Assembly: GCF_000429705.1 (NCBI RefSeq)
Contig: NZ_KE386941.1
Span: forward strand, 806,001-870,000
Source of the DNA: Alteribacter aurantiacus DSM 18675
GTDB taxonomy: Bacteria > Bacillota > Bacilli > Bacillales > Salisediminibacteriaceae
Direction: 5' to 3'
DNA length: 64,000 nucleotides
A model generated the notes under the pieces. It did no database searches. It had not been told where the DNA came from and saw only the letters and a program-made list of their open reading frames with translations. Below, in pieces: positions 35,228-44,033 of this stretch. Position numbers and translations under genes: made by a program. Position 1 is the first letter of the stretch, and each line of letters begins with the position of its first letter.

Positions 35228-37543
35228 ATGAAACAGTATTTGAAATTGGATGAATGGTCGATTATTGAAGAAGGATTTAATCCGGACAACCATGAAATTT
35301 CAGAGAGTGTTTTTAGCATCGGAAACGGTCACATGGGTCAACGGGCCAACTTTGAAGAAACGTATTCAGGTCCATCTCTTCAAGGGAGCTATATGGCAGG
35401 CGTTTATTATCCTGATAAAACAAGGGTTGGTTGGTGGAAGAACGGATATCCAGAATACTTCGCCAAAGTACTCAACTCCACAAATTGGATCGGGTTAAAG
35501 GTTGTTATTGACGGAGAAGATCTGGATTTATACAAAGCGAACGTAGAGGACTTTAAAAGAGAGCTTAATATGCGTGAAGGGTATCTAAAGAGATCTTTTA
35601 CTGCGGAGTTGTCTTCTGGAAAAAAAGTTAAAATAGAAGCGGTGCGGTTTGTTAGTATAGTGGATCATGAAGTAGGTACTATTCATTATTCGATTACTCC
35701 GATCAATTTTGATGGACAGCTAACTCTTACATCTTACTTGGATGGAGATATAAAAAATACGGATGCAAATTATGATGAGAAGTTTTGGGACCATGTTACT
35801 TCGGATGCAAACGTTAATCAAGGAACGGTAGTTATAAAAACAAAGAAGCTCGATTTTAAGCTTGCTTCCACAATGAGAAATACCTTTACACAAAACCATA
35901 CTTTCATTGAGCCGACACGTGAAGTAGTTACAAATGAAAAATACGTAGCGCATGTAATCAATGTACCTTTAAAGCATGGTGAACCAACAGTGGTCAACAA
36001 ATTCGTTGCGAATGTTACGAATCGAAATCATGATGAGAGCGACTTGACAACCGTTTCACAAAGGGTAAGTGAAGAGGCTTCGGAAAAAGGTTTTGAGCGT
36101 CTGCTACAAGAGCAAAAAGAAGCATGGGCTGATAAGTGGGAAGATAGCGACATTGTCATTGAAGGAGACGTTAGTGCTCAGCAGGGGATCCGCTTTAACA
36201 TTTTCCAATTGAATCAGACCTACAACGGTGAAGATGATCGATTAAACATTGGACCAAAGGGCTTTACCGGAGAAAAATATGGTGGAAGCACGTATTGGGA
36301 TACGGAAGCGTATTGCTTACCATTTTATTTAAGTACATCAAATCAAGAAATTCCGAGGAATTTGCTTGTTTATCGATATAACCACCTTGAAAAAGCAAAA
36401 GAAAATGCCAAGAAGTTAGGGTTTAGTAAGGGTGCACTATATCCGATGGTTACGATGAACGGTGAAGAGTGCCATAACGAATGGGAGATAACATTTGAAG
36501 AAATCCACCGTAATGGTGCCATTGCTTATGCTATATACAATTACGTCAATTACACAGGTGACACCGATTATCTTGGAGAATATGGCTTGGAAGTATTGTC
36601 GGAAATCTCAAGGTTTTGGGAAGAACGGGTTAATTATGTGGGGAAAAAAGACGTATACATGATGCTTGGCGTGACAGGGCCAAATGAATATGAAAACAAT
36701 GTAAACAACAACTGGTACACTAACCGTATTGCTGCTTGGACGCTTGATTATACGCTCAAAGCCCTTGCTCACGTAAATGAAACCGATCCTAAAAAATATG
36801 AAGAAATAGTAGATAAGCTTGGGTTGACCGAAGAGGAAACAATGAAGTGGTCTGATATTATCGAGAAGATGTACTATCCGGTAGATGAGGAAATAGGGAT
36901 CTTTCTCCAACAAGATGGATACATGGACAAAGAGCAACTACTTGTTCGTGAGCTTGATGGGAAGCACCTCCCATTAAATCAAAATTGGTCTTGGGACAGA
37001 ATTTTGCGTTCTTGCTTTATTAAACAAGCAGATGTATTGCAAGGTTTGTACTTTTTGAATGACGATTTTGATCTGGAAACGAAAAAACGAAATTTTGACT
37101 TTTATGAGCCTAGAACGGTTCATGAGTCTTCTTTATCTCCGTGTGTCCATTCCATTTTGGCATGTGAGTTAGGGTATAAAGATAAAGCCTATGAAATGTA
37201 CCTCAGAACAGCGCGGCTTGACCTGGATAATTACAATAATGACACAGAAGATGGTTGCCACACGACGAGTATGGCTGGAACTTGGATGAGTGTTGTCCAC
37301 GGTTTTGGAGGCTTGAAGGTGAAGAACGATCGACTCATTCTTAACCCGTTTATCCCTGGGCAATGGCAAGCGTTCTCATTTAAAGTTGTCTTTAGGCATG
37401 CTAGACTGAACATCCAAGTTACCAAAGATCAAGTGGTGGTCACAAATGAAACAGACCAAACTGTAGATATTACCGTTGGAAAAAAGGATTTCACAATAAA
37501 AGGGAACCAAGAAGTTAAAACAGTTTTAAAAGAAAAAGTATAA
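35228..37543 (+). CDS. Maltose phosphorylase, GH65
   Basis: 771 residues, cytoplasmic GH65 enzyme. The catalytic acid is Glu487 in TGPNEYENN; the sugar site has GSTYWDTEAYCLP and the phosphate site KQADVLQ, HESSLSP and HTTSMAGT. Adjacent pgmB argues for maltose phosphorylase (MapA), as both make and use beta-glucose 1-phosphate; trehalose or kojibiose activity is not excluded. The ATG at 35228 follows AAGGGGATCAGGGG; the earlier frame from 35204 has no site. A MITE copy lies 14 bases after the stop. No transporter is adjacent. Confidence 0.9.
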   Translation: MKQYLKLDEWSIIEEGFNPDNHEISESVFSIGNGHMGQRANFEETYSGPSLQGSYMAGVYYPDKTRVGWWKNGYPEYFAKVLNSTNWIGLKVVIDGEDLDLYKANVEDFKRELNMREGYLKRSFTAELSSGKKVKIEAVRFVSIVDHEVGTIHYSITPINFDGQLTLTSYLDGDIKNTDANYDEKFWDHVTSDANVNQGTVVIKTKKLDFKLASTMRNTFTQNHTFIEPTREVVTNEKYVAHVINVPLKHGEPTVVNKFVANVTNRNHDESDLTTVSQRVSEEASEKGFERLLQEQKEAWADKWEDSDIVIEGDVSAQQGIRFNIFQLNQTYNGEDDRLNIGPKGFTGEKYGGSTYWDTEAYCLPFYLSTSNQEIPRNLLVYRYNHLEKAKENAKKLGFSKGALYPMVTMNGEECHNEWEITFEEIHRNGAIAYAIYNYVNYTGDTDYLGEYGLEVLSEISRFWEERVNYVGKKDVYMMLGVTGPNEYENNVNNNWYTNRIAAWTLDYTLKALAHVNETDPKKYEEIVDKLGLTEEETMKWSDIIEKMYYPVDEEIGIFLQQDGYMDKEQLLVRELDGKHLPLNQNWSWDRILRSCFIKQADVLQGLYFLNDDFDLETKKRNFDFYEPRTVHESSLSPCVHSILACELGYKDKAYEMYLRTARLDLDNYNNDTEDGCHTTSMAGTWMSVVHGFGGLKVKNDRLILNPFIPGQWQAFSFKVVFRHARLNIQVTKDQVVVTNETDQTVDITVGKKDFTIKGNQEVKTVLKEKV

Positions 37544-37557
37544 ACAGTTTTAAAAAA

Positions 37558-37775
37558 TGCTGTTTTCGGAAGGATTGTTGCTTTTATACAAGAAAAGTTG
37601 AAGCAGAAGGGCTCGAGACTCCTGTGGCCGTGGGGGCAATGCAAGACCCCACAGGGCAACGCTCGAGGAGGCTTGCTAGCACCGCCACGGAAAGCGAAGG
37701 GCCCGTATGCTTCAACCAGCATTCTAGCGATGAGAGAATTACATTTAAAAAGCAACATTCTGTACGAAAACAGCC
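37558..37775. mobile_element. MITE-like element, copy 3 (full length)
   Basis: 218 bp bounded by the direct repeat TTAAAAAA at 37550-37557 and 37776-37783. Termini TGCTGTTTTCGG and GAAAACAGCC are inverted; the second inverted block TTGTTGCTTTT/AAAAAGCAACA is clear. The GC-rich module at 37612-37700 (CCTGTGG, GTGGGG, CCCCACAGGG, GCTAGCACCGCCACGG) is nearly the same as in copy 1. Confidence 0.87.
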
Positions 37776-37785
37776 TTAAAAAAAG

Positions 37786-37822
37786 AGAGTGGCGCAAGGT
37801 AAGACCCGCGTCACTCTTTCTA
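37786..37822. terminator. Terminator
   Basis: GAGTGGCGC pairs with GCGTCACTC through one G-U pair, followed by TTTC. It sits between the MITE copy and the convergent YppF-type gene. Confidence 0.6.
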
Positions 37823-37824
37823 TT

Positions 37825-38040
37825 TTAAGAAATATGTTTTTCTCTTGGGTATGGCTCTTCATTACAATAAGGCTTATACGCTCCTCGTTGTTCAAGCTCT
37901 TTTAATAGGCGCTTATAGTCATTAGGTGAAACAAACTCACTCAGGTAGCACCACGTTAAAACATCCATTAAATCATTAGCCTGAGTGGGAGACTGGTTGA
38001 AACGAACACGATAAAAATCAATTAATACCGCTAATGTCAT
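37825..38040 (-). CDS. YppF-family small protein
   Basis: 71 residues, soluble, helical. The core QANDLMDVLTWCYLSEFVS with DYKRLLKELEQRGAYKP follows the YppF pattern of Bacillus. AGGAGGGG lies 7 bases before the ATG. Function unknown. Confidence 0.7.
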   Translation of the reverse strand: MTLAVLIDFYRVRFNQSPTQANDLMDVLTWCYLSEFVSPNDYKRLLKELEQRGAYKPYCNEEPYPREKHIS

Positions 38041-38157
38041 ATATACCCCTCCTCCATATTCGTTTGTAGTGTATCACGAAAAAAAGGAAAAGGAATATAA
38101 TTGAAATTTTCAATCTTCAGACAAAATGTGCGCGCGGTGATCGGATTTTGACGAACA

Positions 38158-39810
38158 TTAGCTTAACGGGTCGGTTTGGGAGAATTTATACGCCATTACA
38201 GCTAGGTGGAGGTTTAACCGATCGTCAGCACTATCCATACTCATCCCGGTTTTTTTCTCAATTTGTGATAGTCTGTATTTTAACGTATGCCTGTGAATAT
38301 AGAGTTTGGTAGCTGTTTGTTGGATGTGACAATTATGCCCCAAGTAGGTCTCAAGTGTTAAAATTAAGTCGGTTCGATGACGGTCACCATGTACCAGTTC
38401 TCCTAAATAATCACTATAAAATTGCTCAAGTGGAACCCCGGATTCTTCCATTTGAATGAGCAAGTGATAAAATCCGAGGTCATCGTAGTGGATAATATCA
38501 CTTTTCTTTAATAAAAGGGACGAGTAGGAGACAGCGTATTCGGCTTCACGGCCGCTTGTAGAGAGATCGTGTATAGATTGATAAGACCTGCCAATTCCGA
38601 TTATTAAAGGTTCTTGATAGTGAAAGCGCCAACGTTCAATCATTCCTTGTGCATAGTGTTTTAATTGCTTTTTATCCTCTGCAATAGATTGTCCTGTTGT
38701 TTCAACCATAGCCACAAGAGCATCGGTTTTAGGCAACAAGATACATTGAGCACTTTCTTTTGAAAATTGCTGTGCAGCAATATAGTGGAGCTGTTTCCCA
38801 AAGTCCAATTCCTGCTTCGTATATGGACTTTCCCCTCTAACCTTGGCGTAGAGCACCGCTTGCTTTTTGGATAGATCAAAGCCTAGTCTTAATCCTCTTC
38901 TTAGTGCAGTTGCTGTATCCATATCCTTTCGTTGCAGAATTTCCTCTACGAGCTCTCCTTGAATACGCACCTTTGTTTCTTCTATGGCGTATTCTTTTAC
39001 AAATTCAATCCCAACCAATGTAGCTACATGTTCCAATATCGCTTCATCCATTTCCGTTGAATAGGTTTTTTCTTTAATCATTAATAAATAACCGTAGACA
39101 AATTCACCAGATTTGACAGGAGTGAAAAAGCAAGGGAACCGTTGCCAATTGTGGTGGTGAAAAGCGTCTTTTTTAACTTTCACCACATCCATATAATCTT
39201 TTAATATAAAGGACTGATTGTTTAACATGATGGTGCTACCATGAACGTCCATTTCCTTATGCCTTTTAACAAAGGCGTGCATTTGAAACAAGTCATCAAA
39301 CACAAACATGCTGGAGGACGTGAGAACACTTAGCTTTTTTAACATAGGTTCTAACCCGTCATGACGTAGAGCGAGCTTGGTCATTTCCTTATGAATGGAA
39401 AGAGACTCTTCCAAAATTCTGATTTGTCGGTTGGCCATTTGTTCTAAGATGGCTTTTGTTACCGTTGAAAAGTTGATTGAAGAAGGGATTTCAATTAAGG
39501 GAAGCCCCAATACATCTGCTTCTTCAATAATCTCTTTAGGAATGTGGGGGATATAAAATCCCGTATAAAGAGCCATCCCTGCAAGTTTCTTTTCGCGAAT
39601 AAGCGAGAGGAGCCTCTCCTTATAGGGGGTGTCTTCATTTAATCCAAAACCGGTTGTAACAAGGAATTCTCCTTGCTGAAATCGTGTAATATCTTCAATG
39701 ATTTCCACTGTCGTGACCCATTTTATCGTCTGATCCACACCAGATTGTCCTGCTCGTATGATCGTTTCTTGCAGAGCAGGGAGGTTCAACGCTTCTTGGA
39801 TCGTTAGCAT
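38158..39810 (-). CDS. PucR-family transcriptional regulator
   Basis: 550 residues. The N-terminal PucR domain spans about 1-125 (TIQEALNLPAL, TVEIIEDITRFQQGEFLVTT), a central GAF/GGDEF-like region follows, and the C-terminal helix-turn-helix (about 490-545) reads HIQQTATKLYIHRHTLKYRLSQIEK. Such proteins activate purine, GABA or amino acid degradation genes. ATG at 39810 has TAGGAG 8 bases upstream. It is divergent from the yodT operon by 181 bases and is likely its activator. Confidence 0.88.
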   Translation of the reverse strand: MLTIQEALNLPALQETIIRAGQSGVDQTIKWVTTVEIIEDITRFQQGEFLVTTGFGLNEDTPYKERLLSLIREKKLAGMALYTGFYIPHIPKEIIEEADVLGLPLIEIPSSINFSTVTKAILEQMANRQIRILEESLSIHKEMTKLALRHDGLEPMLKKLSVLTSSSMFVFDDLFQMHAFVKRHKEMDVHGSTIMLNNQSFILKDYMDVVKVKKDAFHHHNWQRFPCFFTPVKSGEFVYGYLLMIKEKTYSTEMDEAILEHVATLVGIEFVKEYAIEETKVRIQGELVEEILQRKDMDTATALRRGLRLGFDLSKKQAVLYAKVRGESPYTKQELDFGKQLHYIAAQQFSKESAQCILLPKTDALVAMVETTGQSIAEDKKQLKHYAQGMIERWRFHYQEPLIIGIGRSYQSIHDLSTSGREAEYAVSYSSLLLKKSDIIHYDDLGFYHLLIQMEESGVPLEQFYSDYLGELVHGDRHRTDLILTLETYLGHNCHIQQTATKLYIHRHTLKYRLSQIEKKTGMSMDSADDRLNLHLAVMAYKFSQTDPLS

Positions 39811-39991
39811 AGACAACACTCCTAAGTACAGCGTTTATACAAAATGTATAAAAAGCAATAAGAAAGATGATTAACATAAGCGAATAGTCATTAATGGGAA
39901 TTTTGAATAGGATAAAGATAAGGATCCCCGTAATCTTAGTGTAGGTGTTATTTTCTGATTTTTCAATCTTTTGTATAAGGGGGGATAACAG

Positions 39992-41353
39992 ATGAAAGAA
40001 AGTTATTTAATTAAACCCTTGTTAGATCTGGATTATCCTGTTGCTGCTTATGGTAAAGGAATCTATTTGTATGATTCGGAAGGAAAGGAATACATTGATG
40101 CTTCATCTGGTGCCGTCACAGCTGGAATTGGCCACGGTGTATTAGAAATTGCAGATGTGATGAAAGAACAGGCTGAAAAAGTGTCATTTGTATACAGGTC
40201 ACAGTTTACAAATGAGCCTGCAGAACGATTGGCCATAAAGCTTAAATCTTGGGCACCGGGAGATGTGAATTGGTCGTTTTTTGTAAATAGTGGTTCAGAA
40301 GCAACAGAAACCGCTCTTAAAGTTGCTCTTCAGTATTGGCAGGAAAAAGGAAAGAAAAGTAAGACGAAAATTCTATCCAGGTGGATGAGTTATCACGGTA
40401 TAACGCTAGGTGCATTATCCATGTCAGGCCATACAGGAAGGCGTGAGAGGTTTACGTCACTTTTGGAGGACTTCCCCACACTGAATCCACCTTATTGTTA
40501 TCGGTGCCCATTTAACCAGACATACCCAGAGTGCGGTCTTCACTGTGCAAAGGAATTAGATACGGCTATTAGACGCATTGGAGCCGATCACATTGCCGCG
40601 TTTATAGCTGAACCGATTATAGGTGCTGCAGGTGCTGCTGTCGTTCCTCCAGACGGGTATTATGAAGCCATTAAAGAGATTTGTGAACAAAATAACATTC
40701 TTTTTATTGCTGATGAGGTGATGACAGGCATCGGGAGGTGCGGAACACCGTTTGCAATCGATCATTGGAAAGTCGTTCCTGACATTATTGCTATAGGAAA
40801 AGGCATGGGGGCTGGCTACACACCAATTGCTGCCACGATGATAAGTGATCGAGTGATGGAACCAATTTTCAAAGGATCAAAATTGATTATGAGCGGACAC
40901 ACTTACAGTGCTAATCCACAAAGTGCAGCTGTAGCGTTGACCGTTTTAGAATATATAGAAAGGCATGATTTAATCGAACAGTCTAAAAAAGTCGGGGAGT
41001 ATTTAAAAGGACAACTAAAGGTATTACAGCAAAGGTATCCCATGATTGGAGATGTTCGAGGAAGAGGGATGTTACTCGGAGTGGAATTCGTTTCGAACCT
41101 GTTTAATAAGCTTCCATTTGCTACCGAAGTTCATGTATCCAAAACAATAATTGAGCGGGCCATGAAACGGGGACTAATCGTTTATCCTGCTTCAGCTGGT
41201 GTTGACGGGATGTTTGGAGATGCTGTAATCATAGCGCCACCATTGGTTACAAAAAAAGAAGAAGTGGATAAGATCATTCATTTATTCGATCAAACCGTCA
41301 AAGAAGTGCAAGATGAGCTTCAAATTGGAGGTTTCTTTAGTTCAGTTGGTTAG
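39992..41353 (+). CDS. yodT: Class III aminotransferase, YodT-like
   Basis: 453 residues, PLP-dependent class III. Key segments: VNSGSEATETALKVA, FIADEVMTGIGRCG with the PLP-pyridine Asp, and the Schiff-base Lys in AIGKGMGAGYTPIAA. Length and gene order match B. subtilis YodT of the kamA/yod cluster. In this pathway it would remove the 3-amino group of N6-acetyl-beta-lysine. TAAGGGGGG is the ribosome site. First gene of an operon running to 46805. Confidence 0.83.
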   Translation: MKESYLIKPLLDLDYPVAAYGKGIYLYDSEGKEYIDASSGAVTAGIGHGVLEIADVMKEQAEKVSFVYRSQFTNEPAERLAIKLKSWAPGDVNWSFFVNSGSEATETALKVALQYWQEKGKKSKTKILSRWMSYHGITLGALSMSGHTGRRERFTSLLEDFPTLNPPYCYRCPFNQTYPECGLHCAKELDTAIRRIGADHIAAFIAEPIIGAAGAAVVPPDGYYEAIKEICEQNNILFIADEVMTGIGRCGTPFAIDHWKVVPDIIAIGKGMGAGYTPIAATMISDRVMEPIFKGSKLIMSGHTYSANPQSAAVALTVLEYIERHDLIEQSKKVGEYLKGQLKVLQQRYPMIGDVRGRGMLLGVEFVSNLFNKLPFATEVHVSKTIIERAMKRGLIVYPASAGVDGMFGDAVIIAPPLVTKKEEVDKIIHLFDQTVKEVQDELQIGGFFSSVG

Positions 41354-41366
41354 GGGGGCTAAGACG

Positions 41367-42074
41367 ATGGCAAACACAGTGAACGCTTTGAATAAGAAGA
41401 TTACCTTGGAACAAGCACTTTCGTATATGGAAGATGGCATGACCATTATGTTTGGAGGATTTGGAGGTGTGGGAAATCCTCCTTCTTTAATTGAAGGGAT
41501 GCTTCAAAAGGGATTAAAGAATCTTACGTTGATCGGAAATGATGCCGGCTTCCCTCATATTGGTGTAGGAAAGCTGGTAAGTGAAGGAAGAGTGAAGAAG
41601 CTGATTGCTTCTCACATTGGATCAAATCCGGTAGCAGGAAAGTTAATGACAGAAGGAAAACTGGAAGTGGAGTTTTCACCACAAGGAACACTGGCAGAAC
41701 GAATTCGAGCAGGAGGAGTAGGATTAGGCGGGATCCTGGTCGATAGTGGAATTGGCAATCCTTTTGTAGAAAAAGGGAAAGAGAAAGTGATTGTAAACGG
41801 AAAGACATTTCTGTTGGAAACACCACTCACTGCTGATATTGCCATAGTGTGTGGCCACACAGCCGACCACTTTGGCAATCTTACTTATAATACAAGTGCA
41901 CGCAATACAAATCCCCTAGTGAGTATGGCGGGCAGAGTGACCATTGCTGAGGTTGATCAAATTGTTGAAACAGGTGCGTTGAGTCCTGAAGAAATTGTAA
42001 CACCAGGTGTTTTTGTTAATGCCGTTGTCCAATCGGAAGGGGTGAATTGGAAATGGGCTTGGGAAGAGAAATAA
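41367..42074 (+). CDS. yodS: 3-oxoacid CoA-transferase subunit A
   Basis: 235 residues, CoA transferase family I alpha subunit. Typical motifs are TIMFGGFGGVGNP, GNDAGFPHIGVGKLV and SPQGTLAERIRAGG. It joins with the beta subunit encoded by the overlapping next gene to move CoA between acids. The ATG at 41367 follows TAGGGGGGC. Length fits B. subtilis YodS. Confidence 0.87.
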   Translation: MANTVNALNKKITLEQALSYMEDGMTIMFGGFGGVGNPPSLIEGMLQKGLKNLTLIGNDAGFPHIGVGKLVSEGRVKKLIASHIGSNPVAGKLMTEGKLEVEFSPQGTLAERIRAGGVGLGGILVDSGIGNPFVEKGKEKVIVNGKTFLLETPLTADIAIVCGHTADHFGNLTYNTSARNTNPLVSMAGRVTIAEVDQIVETGALSPEEIVTPGVFVNAVVQSEGVNWKWAWEEK

Positions 42075-42709
42075 GAGAACAAATTGCAAGGCGGGCAGCG
42101 AAGGAAATCAAGGCCGGTATGGTAGTGAATCTAGGGATCGGGATCCCAACCCTTGTGGCTGATTTTGTTCCCTCGTCTGTTGCGGTTATGTTTCACGCAG
42201 AAAACGGAGTACTTGGAACCGGTCCAAGCCCGGTAAAAGGGCAGGAAAACCCCAACCTATGTAATGCAGGCGGCTTTCCAATCACTGCCGGAGTGGGGGC
42301 GTCCTACTTTGACAGCGCCACAGCTTTTGCAATCATTCGTCGTGGAAAGCTTGATATGACTATTATGGGAGCTTTGCAAGTAAGTAAGTCAGGTGACTTG
42401 GCCAATTGGATTGTTCCAGGTAAGAGAGTCCCCGGAATGGGAGGAGCTTTAGAACTTGCCGAGAAAGCCAAACGGGTCATCATCCTTATGAATCATACAG
42501 ATAAATACGGAGAGCCGAAGATTGTCAATGAATGCAGTTTACCATTGACGGCACGAGGGTGTGTTGATCTTATAATTACAGAAATGGCTGTGATCGAGGT
42601 TACCTCACTAGGGCTCGTGTTAAAGGAAGTGTTTAAACCCTTCACCGTCGAACAGGTGATGGCTTTAACAGAAGCCCAGCTGACCGTAGAAAGCACTGAA
42701 AGAAGTTGA
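42053..42709 (+). CDS. yodR: 3-oxoacid CoA-transferase subunit B
   Basis: 218 residues, CoA transferase beta subunit. The catalytic Glu50 lies in FHAENGVLGTGP; GIGIPTLVADFVP and VVNLG precede it. It overlaps yodS by 22 bases, which suggests coupled translation. ATG at 42053 has AGGGGTGA 7 bases upstream. Substrate in the lysine route would be a 3-oxo-6-acetamidohexanoate type acid (inferred). Confidence 0.87.
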   Translation: MGLGREIREQIARRAAKEIKAGMVVNLGIGIPTLVADFVPSSVAVMFHAENGVLGTGPSPVKGQENPNLCNAGGFPITAGVGASYFDSATAFAIIRRGKLDMTIMGALQVSKSGDLANWIVPGKRVPGMGGALELAEKAKRVIILMNHTDKYGEPKIVNECSLPLTARGCVDLIITEMAVIEVTSLGLVLKEVFKPFTVEQVMALTEAQLTVESTERS

Positions 42710-42754
42710 TCTTTTTCTTTTTTAGTGGACACACAGTAAAAGAGGAGGCGTCTT

Positions 42755-44029
42755 ATGAATCATAAAAAGGAAGAAGTCCTTTCATGGATTGATCACGCAA
42801 AACAAGAAGGGACCATACTCTTACAACAATTCGTTCGTGAACCTTCCACTCAGATGAACGAAGCGGGCATTCAGAGTTTAGTTGCCAAGAAGCTGGACTC
42901 TCTCGGGTTTTCGGTGGATGTCTGGGAGCCTGGAGGAGAAGAACTTACGAAACATCAGGCATTTATATCACCGAGAGAATCGTTTACAGGGAGCCCAAAT
43001 GTGGTTGGTGTTAAAAAGGGCAATGGAAATGGTCGTTCCCTCGTATTGAATGGGCATGTTGATGTGGTTCCAGAAGGAGATCCAAGAGACTGGGATATGG
43101 ATCCATACAGTGGTGAAGTAAAAGATGGTCGTGTTTACGGAAGAGGAGCTACAGATATGAAAGGAGGAAATGTCGCGATGCTTCTTGCCATCGAGTCTCT
43201 TGTGAGATGCAAGATTGAACTGGATGGTGACCTTGTGTTTCATAGTGTTATAGAAGAAGAGAGCGGAGGAGCAGGAACCCTTGCTGCTATTTTGAAGGGA
43301 TATACAGCAGATGCAGCTTTGATACCTGAGCCAACGAATATGAAGATTTTCCCGAAACAACAAGGATCGATGTGGTTTCGTCTTTTAGTCAAAGGAAAAG
43401 CCGCCCATGGAGGTACGAGATACGCAGGCGTATGTGCCATTGAAAAAGCGGCGTTTGTTTTAAAAGAAATCCGTAAACTAGAAAAAAATCGAAACGATCG
43501 AATCAACGATCCATTATACAAAGATATTCCTATCCCTATCCCTATTAACGTTGGTGTAATTGAGGGAGGCGATTGGCCTTCTTCGGTGGTCGATCTTGTG
43601 AAGATTGAAGGGCGATATGGTATTTCTCCTGAAGAATCAGTGGAACAAGCCCAGGCTGAGTTTGAAACGTATTTGCGTTTACTCAGTGAAAAAGACGAAT
43701 GGTTTAAAGATCACCCAATCGAAATCGAGTGGTTTGGAGCAAGATGGTTGCCCGGAGCGGTTCATGAAGAGCATGGATTATTGAAATCGTTAAAAAAGGA
43801 GTTTGAATACGTTACGGGAAGGCAAGCAAAAGTTGAAGCTTCACCTTGGGGAACGGATGGAGGTTTATTAACGAATATCGGTCATACACCTTCAGTTGTC
43901 TTTGGTCCTGGCGTGACACAAATGGCGCACTTCTCAAACGAGTATATCGAAGTGGATCGCGTTTTAGAGTGTGCAAAGGTTATTGCTCTCACAATCATGG
44001 ATTGGTGTAATCAACCAAAGGAGGATTAG
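42755..44029 (+). CDS. yodQ: M20 family deacylase, YodQ-like
   Basis: 424 residues of the ArgE/DapE/M20 family. Metal ligands are in LNGHVDVVPEG, GRGATDMKGG, the catalytic EEES and IPEPTN; the lid domain is at about 190-310. Genome context makes removal of the acetyl group from 4-acetamidobutyrate plausible, giving GABA for the next enzyme. AAGAGGAGG precedes the ATG. Length fits B. subtilis YodQ. Confidence 0.84.
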   Translation: MNHKKEEVLSWIDHAKQEGTILLQQFVREPSTQMNEAGIQSLVAKKLDSLGFSVDVWEPGGEELTKHQAFISPRESFTGSPNVVGVKKGNGNGRSLVLNGHVDVVPEGDPRDWDMDPYSGEVKDGRVYGRGATDMKGGNVAMLLAIESLVRCKIELDGDLVFHSVIEEESGGAGTLAAILKGYTADAALIPEPTNMKIFPKQQGSMWFRLLVKGKAAHGGTRYAGVCAIEKAAFVLKEIRKLEKNRNDRINDPLYKDIPIPIPINVGVIEGGDWPSSVVDLVKIEGRYGISPEESVEQAQAEFETYLRLLSEKDEWFKDHPIEIEWFGARWLPGAVHEEHGLLKSLKKEFEYVTGRQAKVEASPWGTDGGLLTNIGHTPSVVFGPGVTQMAHFSNEYIEVDRVLECAKVIALTIMDWCNQPKED

Positions 44030-44033
44030 TTGT

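Noticed and set aside
36608..36937. 109-residue ORF on the minus strand
   Set aside because: Antisense of the GH65 catalytic region; no ribosome site.
37598..37828. 76-residue ORF in MITE copy 3
   Set aside because: Reads through the GC-rich module of the repeat; no transposase features.
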